64,000 nt of DNA. Origin: a virus. The translations under genes were made by a program, and so were the position numbers. Shown here one piece after another: positions 33,813-41,078 of this stretch. Numbering within the stretch: the stretch's first letter is position 1; each line of letters starts with the position of its first letter. The notes under the pieces were generated by a model. That model was not told where the DNA came from, ran no database searches, and saw only the letters and a program-made list of their open reading frames with translations. The DNA is taken from the IMG/VR virus record IMGVR_UViG_3300032116_000035, positions 62,001 to 126,000 of that record, one strand, 5' to 3'.

Positions 33813-33841
33813 TTGACAAAGTTTGCACTTGCTGCTATACT
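33813..33841 (+). promoter_or_regulatory. Early-type sigma-70 promoter 2
   Basis: TTGACA, 17 bases, TATACT, then cttgagttgatatggag, the same downstream box and ribosome site as other array promoters. Confidence 0.75.
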
Positions 33842-33871
33842 ATTAATTCTTGAGTTGATATGGAGATTGTG

Positions 33872-34069
33872 ATGACTGCGCCCGTAGCACCTATTACTGA
33901 TGAAGATATGATTAACGAATTAGCAAGGGAAATTGCTGAGGCTACACTAGCCGAAGATGCTGATGCCGAATATGAGGCGATGTTTGATGCATTGTATGCC
34001 GAACATGAGGCGATGATGTATGCGGCTCATTCGTGGGACCTTGATGCAATAGCATATGGTGAGATGTAA
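33872..34069 (+). CDS. Small acidic protein
   Basis: A 65-residue Ala/Glu/Asp-rich protein (ADAEYEAMFDALYAEHEAM). Net charge is strongly negative, so a DNA-mimic or inhibitor role is conceivable but unproven. Starts after a tggag site. Confidence 0.5.
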   Translation: MTAPVAPITDEDMINELAREIAEATLAEDADAEYEAMFDALYAEHEAMMYAAHSWDLDAIAYGEM

Positions 34070-34299
34070 TGAAACTATGTAAGGACTGTAAACACTTTCA
34101 AGAGGCCTCTGAAAAAGAGGCTTTTTGTTTACACCCGCAGGCATTGAAGTTTGACGATCCGATTTATGGTGAACATTCAAGGGAAACTTGCCGCAGTATG
34201 CGATTAGGTGGTCCTGACCGTACTGCATTGTGCGGCAGATATGGTAAACTGTGGACTGCCAAACCTGGCTTTGTGACAACCGAACCTGAAGTTATCTAA
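34069..34299 (+). CDS. Small cysteine-rich protein
   Basis: A 76-residue protein with CKDCKHF, FCLHP, ETCRSM and LCGRYG, four groups that could bind zinc. Contains an internal terminator-like hairpin. Start within TAATG. Confidence 0.55.
   Translation: MKLCKDCKHFQEASEKEAFCLHPQALKFDDPIYGEHSRETCRSMRLGGPDRTALCGRYGKLWTAKPGFVTTEPEVI
34105..34126 (+). terminator. Terminator-like hairpin inside a coding gene
   Basis: GCCTCT-GAAAA-AGAGGC followed by five T, wholly inside the Cys-rich gene. Could attenuate transcription of distal genes or be coincidence. Confidence 0.35.
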
Positions 34300-34348
34300 T
34301 TAGAATAAATAGTGGCATGATTCGGTGAACAATCCAATCAAGGCCATC

Positions 34349-34567
34349 ATGTCTGACGATAACGAAGATACAAAAGAAAAACTCAAAAAGTTCAAGCCCA
34401 AAAAGAAAAAGTTAGAAGTACCCGCAGAATTCTTAGATAATGCAAAGTCCTATGAAGACAAACTCATGTTGGTACAACACCTGACCGAAAGAGAAAAAGG
34501 TCGTGTGCTACTAGTAATCAGAAGTATGCTATCAGAGGCGGTGAAAGATAAAGGCAAAATAAAGTGA
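34349..34567 (+). CDS. Small Lys-rich protein
   Basis: A 72-residue protein (MSDDNEDTKEKLKKF, KPKKKKLEVPAEF) with a helical C-terminus (KGRVLLVIRSMLSEAV). An upstream element AATAAATA resembles a late promoter. A GTG at 34325 is an alternative start. Confidence 0.5.
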   Translation: MSDDNEDTKEKLKKFKPKKKKLEVPAEFLDNAKSYEDKLMLVQHLTEREKGRVLLVIRSMLSEAVKDKGKIK

Positions 34568-34833
34568 AACAGTTATTGGAAATACTACCAAAATTATTGG
34601 GCATGATGCCCGAATTGGTAAAGTATATCAAGTATATTCCAATACTGATGATTCTGGCAGGCATAGGTTATGGTGTATACTATGCTGCACAACGATACAA
34701 AGACCCTTATCTGTGCTATAATAATCAATTGTATTCACAAAAGTCCATTGATTCAAATGTTTATATTTTTGTTGGTGATGTATGTGTGAGTGGGAATGAG
34801 ACCGATGTTCAACCGCCTGTTACGGAAAATTAA
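34564..34833 (+). CDS. Single-TM protein
   Basis: An 89-residue GTG-start ORF: N-terminal helix, a transmembrane segment (IPILMILAGIGYGVYYAA), then a short domain with two cysteines (LCYNNQLYS, GDVCVSGNE), probably periplasmic. Overlaps upstream stop. Confidence 0.5.
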   Translation: MKQLLEILPKLLGMMPELVKYIKYIPILMILAGIGYGVYYAAQRYKDPYLCYNNQLYSQKSIDSNVYIFVGDVCVSGNETDVQPPVTEN

Positions 34834-35038
34834 CTGGGAATACGTGGTGCTGTATTGTTTTTACGCATCATGTATTCTTATCGTCATTACGGCCTATAAC
34901 GTAGTCCGTGGTCAATTTGAAGCCGCCGAAGAGGCTTGCAATAATCGCAACGGTATACTGTTGCAAGAAAAGCATGGTGGCTTTGTCTGCATTAAACGCA
35001 AATCTATTATCAATTTAGAAACAAATCATAGCCCTTGA
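34796..35038 (+). CDS. Single-TM protein
   Basis: An 80-residue ORF with a membrane helix (YVVLYCFYASCILIVITAY) and a C-terminal domain with two cysteines (EACNNRN, GFVCIKR). The pattern is like the previous gene, suggesting a paired complex. Start choice among 34796 and 34805 is uncertain. Confidence 0.5.
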   Translation: MRPMFNRLLRKINWEYVVLYCFYASCILIVITAYNVVRGQFEAAEEACNNRNGILLQEKHGGFVCIKRKSIINLETNHSP

Positions 35039-35063
35039 CAAACCCCCGACTTTCCGCCATAAT
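35035..35063 (+). promoter_or_regulatory. Early-type sigma-70 promoter 3
   Basis: TTGACA, 17 bases ending in ttccgc, CATAAT, then actgtgatgaattgatttggag. Nearly the same as promoters 1 and 6. Confidence 0.75.
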
Positions 35064-35095
35064 AACACTGTGATGAATTGATTTGGAGATGTCAA

Positions 35096-35278
35096 ATGTA
35101 CAAGAATCTAATGGCTGAAGTTGAGTATATACGGGAAGCACGTGGTTACGGTATACTTGAAGCGATTATGTTTATTAGTGAGTATGAGGACGAGTTTCCG
35201 TCTGAGGTGCGCCGTGAGTTGAAGGCGTTTCTGCGTGAGGGTGCTAAAATGTTCGCACCAGTTAAGGAGGCTGTATGA
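35096..35278 (+). CDS. Small protein
   Basis: A 60-residue helical, acidic ORF (EVEYIREARGYGILEAIMF). First gene after promoter 3, with a tttggag site. Confidence 0.5.
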   Translation: MYKNLMAEVEYIREARGYGILEAIMFISEYEDEFPSEVRRELKAFLREGAKMFAPVKEAV

Positions 35279-35487
35279 GTCGGGTCGGTGAATCTTTTCT
35301 TGATGGTCGTCGTGTGGTTGGCATGTATATGGGTGAGTATCCTGTATCAGGTATTGTGCGGCTGAGTCGTGTAAAATACGGTGGTGGTATGTCTCATCAT
35401 GTTACACTTAACAGTCCCATCAAAGTATATGGTGCGATACGTGAGTCGATTATTCTTGATGCAAGTGAAATTAAAGGAGTTTTATAA
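35275..35487 (+). CDS. Small beta-rich protein
   Basis: A 70-residue protein with alternating strands (RVVGMYMGEYPVSGIVRLSR, VTLNSPIKVYG). A small barrel (SH3-like) is possible. Overlaps on both sides. Confidence 0.5.
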   Translation: MSRVGESFLDGRRVVGMYMGEYPVSGIVRLSRVKYGGGMSHHVTLNSPIKVYGAIRESIILDASEIKGVL

Positions 35488-35681
35488 TGTACGTTTCAAA
35501 AGACTTTGGTACTGTACGGATTGTCTGTGACGGCAGTCCGTTTGATGTACTGTATGATGTAAAGGTAGAACGATTGGTCAACGGTGAGTGGACATTCTTT
35601 GACGGGTACAATAGCCTGTCCAATGACTATGCATTCTCTGAAGCAAATAATTCTGCTGCCCGAGCATTAAAATTGAATTAA
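35487..35681 (+). CDS. Small beta-rich protein
   Basis: A 64-residue ORF (TVRIVCDGSPFDVLYDVKVE, WTFFDGYNS) starting in the stop codon of the upstream gene, with an aaaggag site. Unknown. Confidence 0.5.
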   Translation: MYVSKDFGTVRIVCDGSPFDVLYDVKVERLVNGEWTFFDGYNSLSNDYAFSEANNSAARALKLN

Positions 35682-35703
35682 ACCAGTCAAAAATGCTCAA
35701 AAA

Positions 35704-35787
35704 ATGAAATATGACCACTTCTGGTACGCCGGTTTTATACTGACGATTTGTCTATGCCTGTACCTATTTCACAAGACACCACTATGA
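35704..35787 (+). CDS. Tiny membrane peptide
   Basis: A 27-residue ORF with one hydrophobic helix (WYAGFILTICLCLYLFH), overlapping the next start by four bases. Confidence 0.4.
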   Translation: MKYDHFWYAGFILTICLCLYLFHKTPL

Positions 35788-36047
35788 ATAAGAACGCCGA
35801 AAAACTTATACGATCCGTTGGTATTGATATAGAGTACCTGACCAACACCAAGCAAATCATTCTCATTGAAGAACTGGTCAAGCAAGTGGCCGAACATTGT
35901 GCCTTACTCTGCGGCTCCCAAGCCGATAAGAAAATCATTCGTTCGGCATTCGGTATACCTGTAGAGTCCAATGTACAATACGAGGCACCTCCTATCCACG
36001 GCTCAGTGACGAGCCAATACACCAGAGAGTATAATATACCCAAATGA
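35784..36047 (+). CDS. Conserved small phage protein
   Basis: An 87-residue protein starting at ATG 35784 inside the TGA of the tiny peptide (MNKNAEKLIRSVGIDIEYLT). Helical with a Cys pair (AEHCALLCGSQ). Unknown. Confidence 0.5.
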   Translation: MNKNAEKLIRSVGIDIEYLTNTKQIILIEELVKQVAEHCALLCGSQADKKIIRSAFGIPVESNVQYEAPPIHGSVTSQYTREYNIPK

Positions 36048-36298
36048 ACGAAGAAGACCTAGTAGAACGGCTGCGAAAACGAGCCGAAATCCGCCGCCAG
36101 ATACCGACCCGCAAATCGGTGCAAGAGAATCAACCTGACCGCATTGCCGACCTATTAGACGAGGCAGCAAGGGAAATTCAAATGCTCCGTAATGTCAACG
36201 AAATCCTTATGTGGCGAATAGAGCAAGAAACCAAGACCAAGGCTAATAATCACACCCAATGGTCAATCGATAACTTTGGTTCACCTAATGGTGCATAA
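36044..36298 (+). CDS. Small coiled-coil protein
   Basis: An 84-residue highly charged helix protein (EEDLVERLRKRAEIRRQ, LLDEAAREIQMLRNVNE). Overlaps the upstream gene by four bases. Confidence 0.5.
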   Translation: MNEEDLVERLRKRAEIRRQIPTRKSVQENQPDRIADLLDEAAREIQMLRNVNEILMWRIEQETKTKANNHTQWSIDNFGSPNGA

Positions 36299-36299
36299 C

Positions 36300-36575
36300 A
36301 TGAATACCACGACCGAGATTCTCACGATACTCCAAGAAGAGGCTGCCGAAGTAATTCAGATAGTATCCAAGATACACCGCTTTGGATATAATTCTGATAC
36401 ACTCCATGGCGGGTATATTCTAAACAATGCCAAACGCCTAGAACAAGAACTAGGCGACCTACAATGTATGATCAACCTGTGTATAGAACATCATCTAGTA
36501 GACGAGGCCATGCTTCAAATTCGCACACAAGAAAAAAGAGAAAAACTCAAAACATGGAGTAATATACCTGTATGA
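36300..36575 (+). CDS. MazG-like nucleotide pyrophosphohydrolase-type protein
   Basis: A 91-residue all-helical protein with EEAAEVIQIVSKIHRFG and RLEQELGDLQCMI, matching the E-x2-E and E-x2-D metal motifs of the MazG-like fold. Family members hydrolyse dNTPs or (p)ppGpp-related nucleotides; cyanophage MazG is a known example. Catalytic activity is inferred. Confidence 0.65.
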   Translation: MNTTTEILTILQEEAAEVIQIVSKIHRFGYNSDTLHGGYILNNAKRLEQELGDLQCMINLCIEHHLVDEAMLQIRTQEKREKLKTWSNIPV

Positions 36576-36706
36576 GAATCCTACTCCTCACCACACTCCT
36601 TACCGGCTGTACCTTTGCACCTATCACTATACGGGTACTGCCAGACACCAAGCCGCTCAACCATTGCATAAAAGACAAGAAAATAGTGTGCGATTATAAC
36701 ACTTGA
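36572..36706 (+). CDS. Tiny lipoprotein
   Basis: A 44-residue ORF with lipobox LLTGC (Cys13) and two later cysteines. Overlaps the upstream gene as ATGA. Confidence 0.5.
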   Translation: MRILLLTTLLTGCTFAPITIRVLPDTKPLNHCIKDKKIVCDYNT

Positions 36707-36731
36707 CAATCCTCCAGTTTTCAGCGATAAT
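36703..36731 (+). promoter_or_regulatory. Early-type sigma-70 promoter 4
   Basis: TTGACA, 17 bases, GATAAT, then ccgttgagagag. It begins inside the stop codon of the lipoprotein. Confidence 0.7.
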
Positions 36732-36766
36732 ATCCCCGTTGAGAGAGAAAACAAGGAATTATCAAA

Positions 36767-36964
36767 ATGACTACTGCACCAATCTGCCCATGCTGTAACA
36801 CTGCACTAGTGCCACGTGTATTTGCTGGCTACTATGACCGATTCACCTGCTGGACCTGCGCCTGCACCGATGCTGATACACTGATACCAGGTGCTACCAT
36901 CCTTGCTGGTGGATATGGCTGGGGCACCACTGGTGACCTTGCAACCGCTGATGACTTAGGGTGA
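36767..36964 (+). CDS. Small zinc-binding protein
   Basis: A 65-residue protein with CPCC (residues 7-10) and CWTCAC (28-33), then a Gly-rich tail (ILAGGYGWGTTGD). First gene of promoter 4. Confidence 0.5.
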   Translation: MTTAPICPCCNTALVPRVFAGYYDRFTCWTCACTDADTLIPGATILAGGYGWGTTGDLATADDLG

Positions 36965-36968
36965 TATA

Positions 36969-37142
36969 ATGAAATTTGAATCAAACAAAGTTTTTATTGT
37001 AATTGATATGTCTGAGGGTATGGGACCTAGAACGATCCTACGTGTATTTGCCGACTATGATTCCGCACTGTATTATGGTGAAGGACTAGTGGTAGATGGT
37101 GTTATCAATGAGTTTGATGTATATGAGCGTGAGGTGTACTGA
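36969..37142 (+). CDS. Small protein of unknown function
   Basis: A 57-residue ORF (KVFIVIDMSEGMGPRTILR, SALYYGEGLVVDG), four bases after the upstream stop. Alpha/beta, unknown. Confidence 0.45.
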   Translation: MKFESNKVFIVIDMSEGMGPRTILRVFADYDSALYYGEGLVVDGVINEFDVYEREVY

Positions 37143-37145
37143 ACC

Positions 37146-37184
37146 GCATTATATTGCATGTGGTGAGGATGCATTATATTGCAT
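37146..37184 (+). repeat. Direct repeat in intergenic space
   Basis: GCATTATATTGCAT occurs at 37146 and again at 37171. The stretch 37143-37344 holds no convincing gene, only this repeat and a promoter. Confidence 0.5.
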
Positions 37185-37289
37185 CCGCAAACGCACTATT
37201 TATGGCGTGCTGGAGGAGCGTGTGGCAGCGGCCTACTAAATGTTGCGATATTCGCACTGCACCGCACTACACCTAGTAGCACCAGGCGC

Positions 37290-37318
37290 TTGACAATGCC
37301 CACCCTGGCTGCTATAAT
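37290..37318 (+). promoter_or_regulatory. Early-type sigma-70 promoter 5
   Basis: Perfect TTGACA and TATAAT with a 17-base spacer; followed by a cggag ribosome site for 37345. Confidence 0.75.
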
Positions 37319-37344
37319 GCCGTTTTCAGTGACGGAGAACCACG

Positions 37345-37506
37345 ATGACAAAATTGCAACTACTCAAGCAACAATTGCAGGATAAGCAAGACCTGGCACT
37401 GGTTGTCAGAAAAGAAATAACAGAACTGAAAGAGGCTATCCGTGATGCCCGCCTGGCCGAAGCCTGTGGTTGTGAGATATGCCTTGCTGAACTTGCAACA
37501 CTATAA
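37345..37506 (+). CDS. Small coiled-coil protein
   Basis: A 53-residue ORF: Gln/Lys-rich helix (LQLLKQQLQDKQDLALVVRK) ending with CGCEICLAE. Unknown. Confidence 0.45.
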   Translation: MTKLQLLKQQLQDKQDLALVVRKEITELKEAIRDARLAEACGCEICLAELATL

Positions 37507-37538
37507 GCCGAGTTCAAATTTGAACTGCCACAAAGTGG

Positions 37539-37567
37539 TTGACAAAGCCCGCCCATTCCGCCATAAT
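37539..37567 (+). promoter_or_regulatory. Early-type sigma-70 promoter 6 with upstream palindrome
   Basis: TTGACA, 17 bases, CATAAT. Preceded by the perfect palindrome AGTTCAAATTTGAACT at 37511-37526 and a small CCAC-AAA-GTGG hairpin, a layout like the promoter stem-loop cassettes of T4-like phages. Confidence 0.75.
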
Positions 37568-37599
37568 CTAACCGTGATGAGATGATTTTGGAGATTGAG

Positions 37600-37686
37600 A
37601 TGATTGCGATTTTGATACTGTGTGCTGTGATTGCTGTGTGGGGTGTTCTGGCTGCTGCACCTGGTGCTGTTACTACTCTGGGTTAA
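37600..37686 (+). CDS. Tiny membrane peptide
   Basis: A 28-residue ORF (MIAILILCAVIAVWGVLAAA) with a tttggag site after promoter 6. Confidence 0.45.
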   Translation: MIAILILCAVIAVWGVLAAAPGAVTTLG

Positions 37687-37690
37687 TAAA

Positions 37691-37783
37691 ATGGAAACGA
37701 TTGAAATTGTGTTCTGTATAGCCGCTCTGGTGGGTGGTGTGTATATTGTTATTGATGCAATGATTGATAGGGGTGAACTGTAA
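37691..37783 (+). CDS. Tiny membrane peptide
   Basis: A 30-residue hydrophobic ORF (IEIVFCIAALVGGVYIVID), sharing one base with the next start (TAATG). Confidence 0.45.
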   Translation: METIEIVFCIAALVGGVYIVIDAMIDRGEL

Positions 37784-38043
37784 TGAGAACGAAAACATTA
37801 GTTCCTGGCCTGAAAAATACCGATGAGGTAATGATCCGATTTTGTGATTTTGACCTGCGGGTGGGTATGACCGTAAAGCAAGCGTTAAGCGGTTTTGTGG
37901 GTATAAATGGGCTGGCAGTGGAAAAAGCATTGAAGGCTCTAGGTGCTGCCAGGCGTGATCCTGGTGCTGCTGGAGTGGCTGCCGTGGGTCTAGCGGGATG
38001 CTGGAACGGCGTGGCACTGCAAGTTGATTATTACGCACCATAA
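37783..38043 (+). CDS. Small protein of unknown function
   Basis: An 86-residue ORF with strand pattern VMIRFCDFDLRVGMTVKQAL and an Ala/Gly-rich middle. Unknown. Confidence 0.45.
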   Translation: MRTKTLVPGLKNTDEVMIRFCDFDLRVGMTVKQALSGFVGINGLAVEKALKALGAARRDPGAAGVAAVGLAGCWNGVALQVDYYAP

Positions 38044-38058
38044 TTGCCGAATAACTGG

Positions 38059-38087
38059 TTGACAGACTTCCTGCACGGTGCTATAAT
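38059..38087 (+). promoter_or_regulatory. Early-type sigma-70 promoter 7
   Basis: TTGACA, 17 bases, TATAAT, followed by tgtgtggtgattgaaaaggag. Confidence 0.75.
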
Positions 38088-38117
38088 GCCTGTGTGGTGA
38101 TTGAAAAGGAGATTGTG

Positions 38118-38282
38118 ATGTATGCCTGTGGTGAGAGAAAATTCAAGACACTGAGAGCCGCTGTGGCTTTTGCCAAAAAAGAGTTTGTTCGGACTGGTGT
38201 GGTGTTAGGTATTGAGCCTGTGGTGGTGTTGAACAAAGAACCTGGCTATATTGCTTATCTTGCAAAAGGAATGACACTATGA
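38118..38282 (+). CDS. Small basic protein
   Basis: A 54-residue ORF (ERKFKTLRAAVAFAKKEF) after an aaggag site; overlaps the next gene as ATGA. Confidence 0.45.
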   Translation: MYACGERKFKTLRAAVAFAKKEFVRTGVVLGIEPVVVLNKEPGYIAYLAKGMTL

Positions 38283-38413
38283 TTATCCGCCGTGATACCA
38301 TTAATGAGATTGCAACACTGCGATACCTTGGCTACCCTGTGTGGCGTATTGCTGCCCTGCTGAACATTGCCGTGGGTGATGTAGCAGAGGCCATCAAAAC
38401 CTGGAGACTGTAA
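38279..38413 (+). CDS. Tiny helix-turn-helix protein
   Basis: A 44-residue ORF whose segment ATLRYLGYPVWRIAALLNIA then VGDVAEAIKTW has the spacing of a resolvase/sigma-type HTH. Possible DNA-binding regulator; too short for certainty. Confidence 0.5.
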   Translation: MIIRRDTINEIATLRYLGYPVWRIAALLNIAVGDVAEAIKTWRL

Positions 38414-38586
38414 TGAAAGCACAATTCACTGAGGCCGATGTAGCCGAAGCCACTAAGGGCATGGGTGCTACACTGTGCAAACCACGTAAGGCCAAAAAGC
38501 CAGTATGCCGTGCAAAGGCCAGTAAAGGCTTTGTGAAGGGCAGCGGTGGCTTTGCTGCTGGGTACCCTGGAAAGGCCTTTGCATAA
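38413..38586 (+). CDS. Small basic protein
   Basis: A 57-residue Lys/Ala/Gly-rich ORF (KPRKAKKPVCRAKASKG), TAATG-linked on both sides. Nucleic-acid binding is plausible. Confidence 0.4.
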   Translation: MKAQFTEADVAEATKGMGATLCKPRKAKKPVCRAKASKGFVKGSGGFAAGYPGKAFA

Positions 38587-38795
38587 TGAAAAAGGCACAA
38601 TTCAGTGATGCTGAGGCAGTGGCGGCAGCCGACGAATTCAGCACCTACATGGCCGCACGTACTGTGGTGGCAGGTGGAAAAAATGGTGATGTGACACTGT
38701 ACGGTGAAAACCCCAATGTGCGTAAGCCGCCAGTGATTAATGTACATGATGAGGATGAGGATATCAATGGGCTATTACAAGAACTTAGTAATTGA
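38586..38795 (+). CDS. Small acidic protein
   Basis: A 69-residue ORF with an acidic C-terminus (HDEDEDINGLLQELSN). Its first residues (KKAQFSDAEAVAAA) echo the previous gene (MKAQFTEADVAEAT), suggesting they share ancestry at the N-terminus. Confidence 0.45.
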   Translation: MKKAQFSDAEAVAAADEFSTYMAARTVVAGGKNGDVTLYGENPNVRKPPVINVHDEDEDINGLLQELSN

Positions 38796-38913
38796 GGTGC
38801 TGGAGTTGAATGACGCCGGCCTTGGTGTGATGGCCATTGCCGACAGGCTAGGGCTTGCTGCTATCACTGTGGCTAATGTGCTGGAGATGTATGGGCGCCC
38901 TGAGGGTGCATGA
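38767..38913 (+). CDS. Tiny helix-turn-helix protein
   Basis: A 48-residue ORF (GLGVMAIADRLGLAAITVAN) with an HTH-like helix-turn-helix spacing similar to the ORF at 38279. Overlaps the upstream gene by 29 bases. Confidence 0.45.
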   Translation: MGYYKNLVIEVLELNDAGLGVMAIADRLGLAAITVANVLEMYGRPEGA

Positions 38914-39073
38914 CACTACAAGGCAGTATATTGTGGTGTATAGGGTGAAAGTGATGAATGGTATAGAAAAAAGGGATTCCTTAAAGGAACATGCTATTTC
39001 AAAGCAACCTTATTGACAGTGAAATCGCCGACCTGCCACTGAGTCGCACTAAAATTTTTTTTGGAGGTATATT

Positions 39074-39280
39074 ATGTACAAAACCCGACAAGCCACTGAA
39101 CGCATTTTAGAACTCGTTGAGGATGGTCTGCTGGATCGTGACACCGTGATTATGGCGTGCCTCAAGTATATGTCCGAAGATGATGTGAAGGACATGGCAC
39201 ATGCCAATGAATTCTTTCTGGATGATGAAGACGAAGACCTTGACGAAGACCTTGACGAAGACCTTGATGAGGATGAGTGA
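39074..39280 (+). CDS. Small protein with acidic repeat tail
   Basis: A 68-residue ORF: helical N-terminus (ATERILELVEDGLLDRDTV) and a tail of three DEDL repeats encoded by the tandem GACGAAGACCTT. Overlaps the next gene as TGATG. The 160 bases before it hold only very short frames and no clear promoter. Confidence 0.5.
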   Translation: MYKTRQATERILELVEDGLLDRDTVIMACLKYMSEDDVKDMAHANEFFLDDEDEDLDEDLDEDLDEDE

Positions 39281-39540
39281 TGCCACTAACCCTTGAACTG
39301 CCCACCATTGAGGAAACACTGGATGCGGGTGAAGCGGTAATTGGTGAAGCAATTATCACACAACCGCTGCCACCGCTTCCCGCTGAGGTACCTTCTCTCC
39401 CGAACTATGGTGGTGAAATGCTGGTGCTGGCGGTGCTGGTGACCATTGTCTTTATGCTAATACGTGCTATGATGACACTACTCCCTTATGTGGTAAGTAT
39501 TGTTGTCGGAGTTGCATTATTGAAATACTTTGTACTATGA
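39280..39540 (+). CDS. Membrane protein
   Basis: An 86-residue protein with a Pro-rich N-terminal part (QPLPPLPAEVPSLP) and two transmembrane helices (MLVLAVLVTIVFMLIRAM and LLPYVVSIVVGVALL). Unknown. Confidence 0.5.
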   Translation: MPLTLELPTIEETLDAGEAVIGEAIITQPLPPLPAEVPSLPNYGGEMLVLAVLVTIVFMLIRAMMTLLPYVVSIVVGVALLKYFVL

Positions 39541-39680
39541 TAACAATACTTGCTGGAATACTAATCTTTCTCTTTGTGAATCTTTTGATAACACTCTGGC
39601 TTCGTTATCATAATGGTAACGATGGGTGGCTGGAGGTCTATCGTCGGAGTGGTGGTAAGGTGGTTGACAAAGGTCCTTGA
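39537..39680 (+). CDS. Small membrane protein
   Basis: A 47-residue ORF with an N-terminal helix (ILAGILIFLFVNLLITLW) and a polar tail. Its end overlaps the next promoter. ATGA-coupled. Confidence 0.45.
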   Translation: MITILAGILIFLFVNLLITLWLRYHNGNDGWLEVYRRSGGKVVDKGP

Positions 39681-39692
39681 TTCGCTTATAAT
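39664..39692 (+). promoter_or_regulatory. Early-type sigma-70 promoter 8
   Basis: TTGACA, 17 bases, TATAAT, then catgttgattgatatggag. The -35 lies in the upstream coding region. Confidence 0.75.
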
Positions 39693-39722
39693 GGATGCAT
39701 GTTGATTGATATGGAGAAGGTA

Positions 39723-39974
39723 ATGTTTACACTATGGAAACATAACAGGAATTTCACTTCTACTGCATTATACGTAAATATCAAAAAAGAAACAGAGAAA
39801 GCCATTCAGTTTGAGGCTGCTGACAATCCGAAGTACACCTTCTGGTTCCCCAAGAAAGCGGTGAAGTTTGAGGAGAACGAAGGATCGGTGATGGCGACTA
39901 TCGCTAATTGGTGTACTCCTGGTGAGTGGTACTTCAAAGCAGCGGATCGTTATGCAAATTACTACAAACGGTAA
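39723..39974 (+). CDS. Small protein of unknown function
   Basis: An 83-residue beta-rich protein (STALYVNIKKETEKAIQFE, YTFWFPKKAVKFEE). Start at 39723 after tggag. Unknown. Confidence 0.5.
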   Translation: MFTLWKHNRNFTSTALYVNIKKETEKAIQFEAADNPKYTFWFPKKAVKFEENEGSVMATIANWCTPGEWYFKAADRYANYYKR

Positions 39975-39977
39975 TGC

Positions 39978-40006
39978 TTGACAAAGTGGCGGAGTTCGGT
40001 TATACT
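39978..40006 (+). promoter_or_regulatory. Early-type sigma-70 promoter 9
   Basis: TTGACA, 17 bases, TATACT, then agtctgttgagtgag. Confidence 0.75.
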
Positions 40007-40036
40007 GTAGTCTGTTGAGTGAGAAATGAGGTTATC

Positions 40037-40357
40037 ATGAAAGCAATATTCTTTACACAGGTCTATGAGAACTATGCGGTCCGTGAAGACGGTACGATTG
40101 GTACGGGTGCTGATGCTTACTTTAAGGCCAAGGGTGGTGATGAGTATGTCGTACTGAATGTGGACAAAACCCAAATGTCTCGTATACTGGCAGAGGTTCG
40201 TGCCAAGGTTGAGGTCTCAAATGATTACTTTAAGGAAACCGTGGTAGATTTTCAGTTGGTTGAGGATGACTACCTGACCGAGTATGAACGAAGTCAGTTG
40301 GAGTACGATGGTCGTGTCGTTTATTCACCGAAAGAACTTGAATTGGAGTTTGCATAA
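40037..40357 (+). CDS. Conserved small phage protein
   Basis: A 106-residue ORF (AIFFTQVYENYAVREDG, RILAEVRAKVEVSNDYF). Start ATG 40037 after gagg. TAATG-linked to the next gene. Unknown function. Confidence 0.5.
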   Translation: MKAIFFTQVYENYAVREDGTIGTGADAYFKAKGGDEYVVLNVDKTQMSRILAEVRAKVEVSNDYFKETVVDFQLVEDDYLTEYERSQLEYDGRVVYSPKELELEFA

Positions 40358-40656
40358 TGTCTGATTTGGCTACTGCACTGATTGGTTTCAAAGATAACAT
40401 TGTCCGTGACTATGAATCTCGGTTTGAGAATCCAAACGGTGAACGATTTGGTATTGAATTTGAAGAGGGTTCAAAATACGTCAAGGTCGTGTCGGTGTCC
40501 TGGGGTTCACGGTCGGTTCACTCGTTCGTAGAGAAAGCAACCGGTAATATCTGGAAAGCCGCTTCATGGAAATCTCCCGCTCGGAACTTTGTGCGTGGTA
40601 ATGTTTTTGATTCCGCCTCGTATACCAATCGCCTTTCGTGGACTGGTGTGGTATAA
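40357..40656 (+). CDS. Conserved small phage protein
   Basis: A 99-residue protein (RFGIEFEEGSKYVKVVSVSW, SVHSFVEKATGNIWKAASW). The strand-rich pattern with a KATGNIWKAAS segment recurs in phage genomes. Unknown function. Confidence 0.55.
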   Translation: MSDLATALIGFKDNIVRDYESRFENPNGERFGIEFEEGSKYVKVVSVSWGSRSVHSFVEKATGNIWKAASWKSPARNFVRGNVFDSASYTNRLSWTGVV

Positions 40657-40901
40657 TGAGGGAATTCAAGTGGGAACGCTATGGTGACAAATACTATTAC
40701 TATGATTCGCTGACAGGTAAGATTATCGGGTCAGTGAGCAAGATTGCACTCCAAGAAGTTTGGATTGCACTTGTCTATACAGGCGAATACTCCTTTACAC
40801 TCCAGGATGAAAAACACCTGGGGCAGTATATCAATTTAGAATTTGCAAAACGTGCGGCCGAATTCTTTTGGGAACGTGAAAGTCGCACACTACTGGAGTG
40901 A
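40656..40901 (+). CDS. Small protein of unknown function
   Basis: An 81-residue protein starting at ATG 40656 in TAATG (MREFKWERYGDKYYYYD). Resembles a small beta-rich domain (GKIIGSVSKIALQEVW). Unknown. Confidence 0.5.
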   Translation: MREFKWERYGDKYYYYDSLTGKIIGSVSKIALQEVWIALVYTGEYSFTLQDEKHLGQYINLEFAKRAAEFFWERESRTLLE

Positions 40902-40904
40902 ACT

Positions 40905-41078
40905 ATGTTTAAATCGTTTAATGTAGCAAAACTAAAAGCCGCTCTTACCTACCTGTGGATTGGTTTGATGATTCTCTGCCTCTTTGTGGGTAGAGTTGAT
41001 TTGAGCATCTTTGCGGTGCTGATGCTGATTCTCATGGAACTGGAGAAACTGAACGGTAACTTGAAGAATGCGTCCTGA
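40905..41078 (+). CDS. Small membrane protein
   Basis: A 57-residue ORF with two hydrophobic helices (LTYLWIGLMILCLFVG, LSIFAVLMLILMEL). Unknown. Confidence 0.5.
   Translation: MFKSFNVAKLKAALTYLWIGLMILCLFVGRVDLSIFAVLMLILMELEKLNGNLKNAS

Noticed and set aside
38914-39073. Promoter at TTGACA 39013 and short frames of 12 and 20 codons
   Set aside because: No -10 at suitable spacing and the frames lack ribosome sites.
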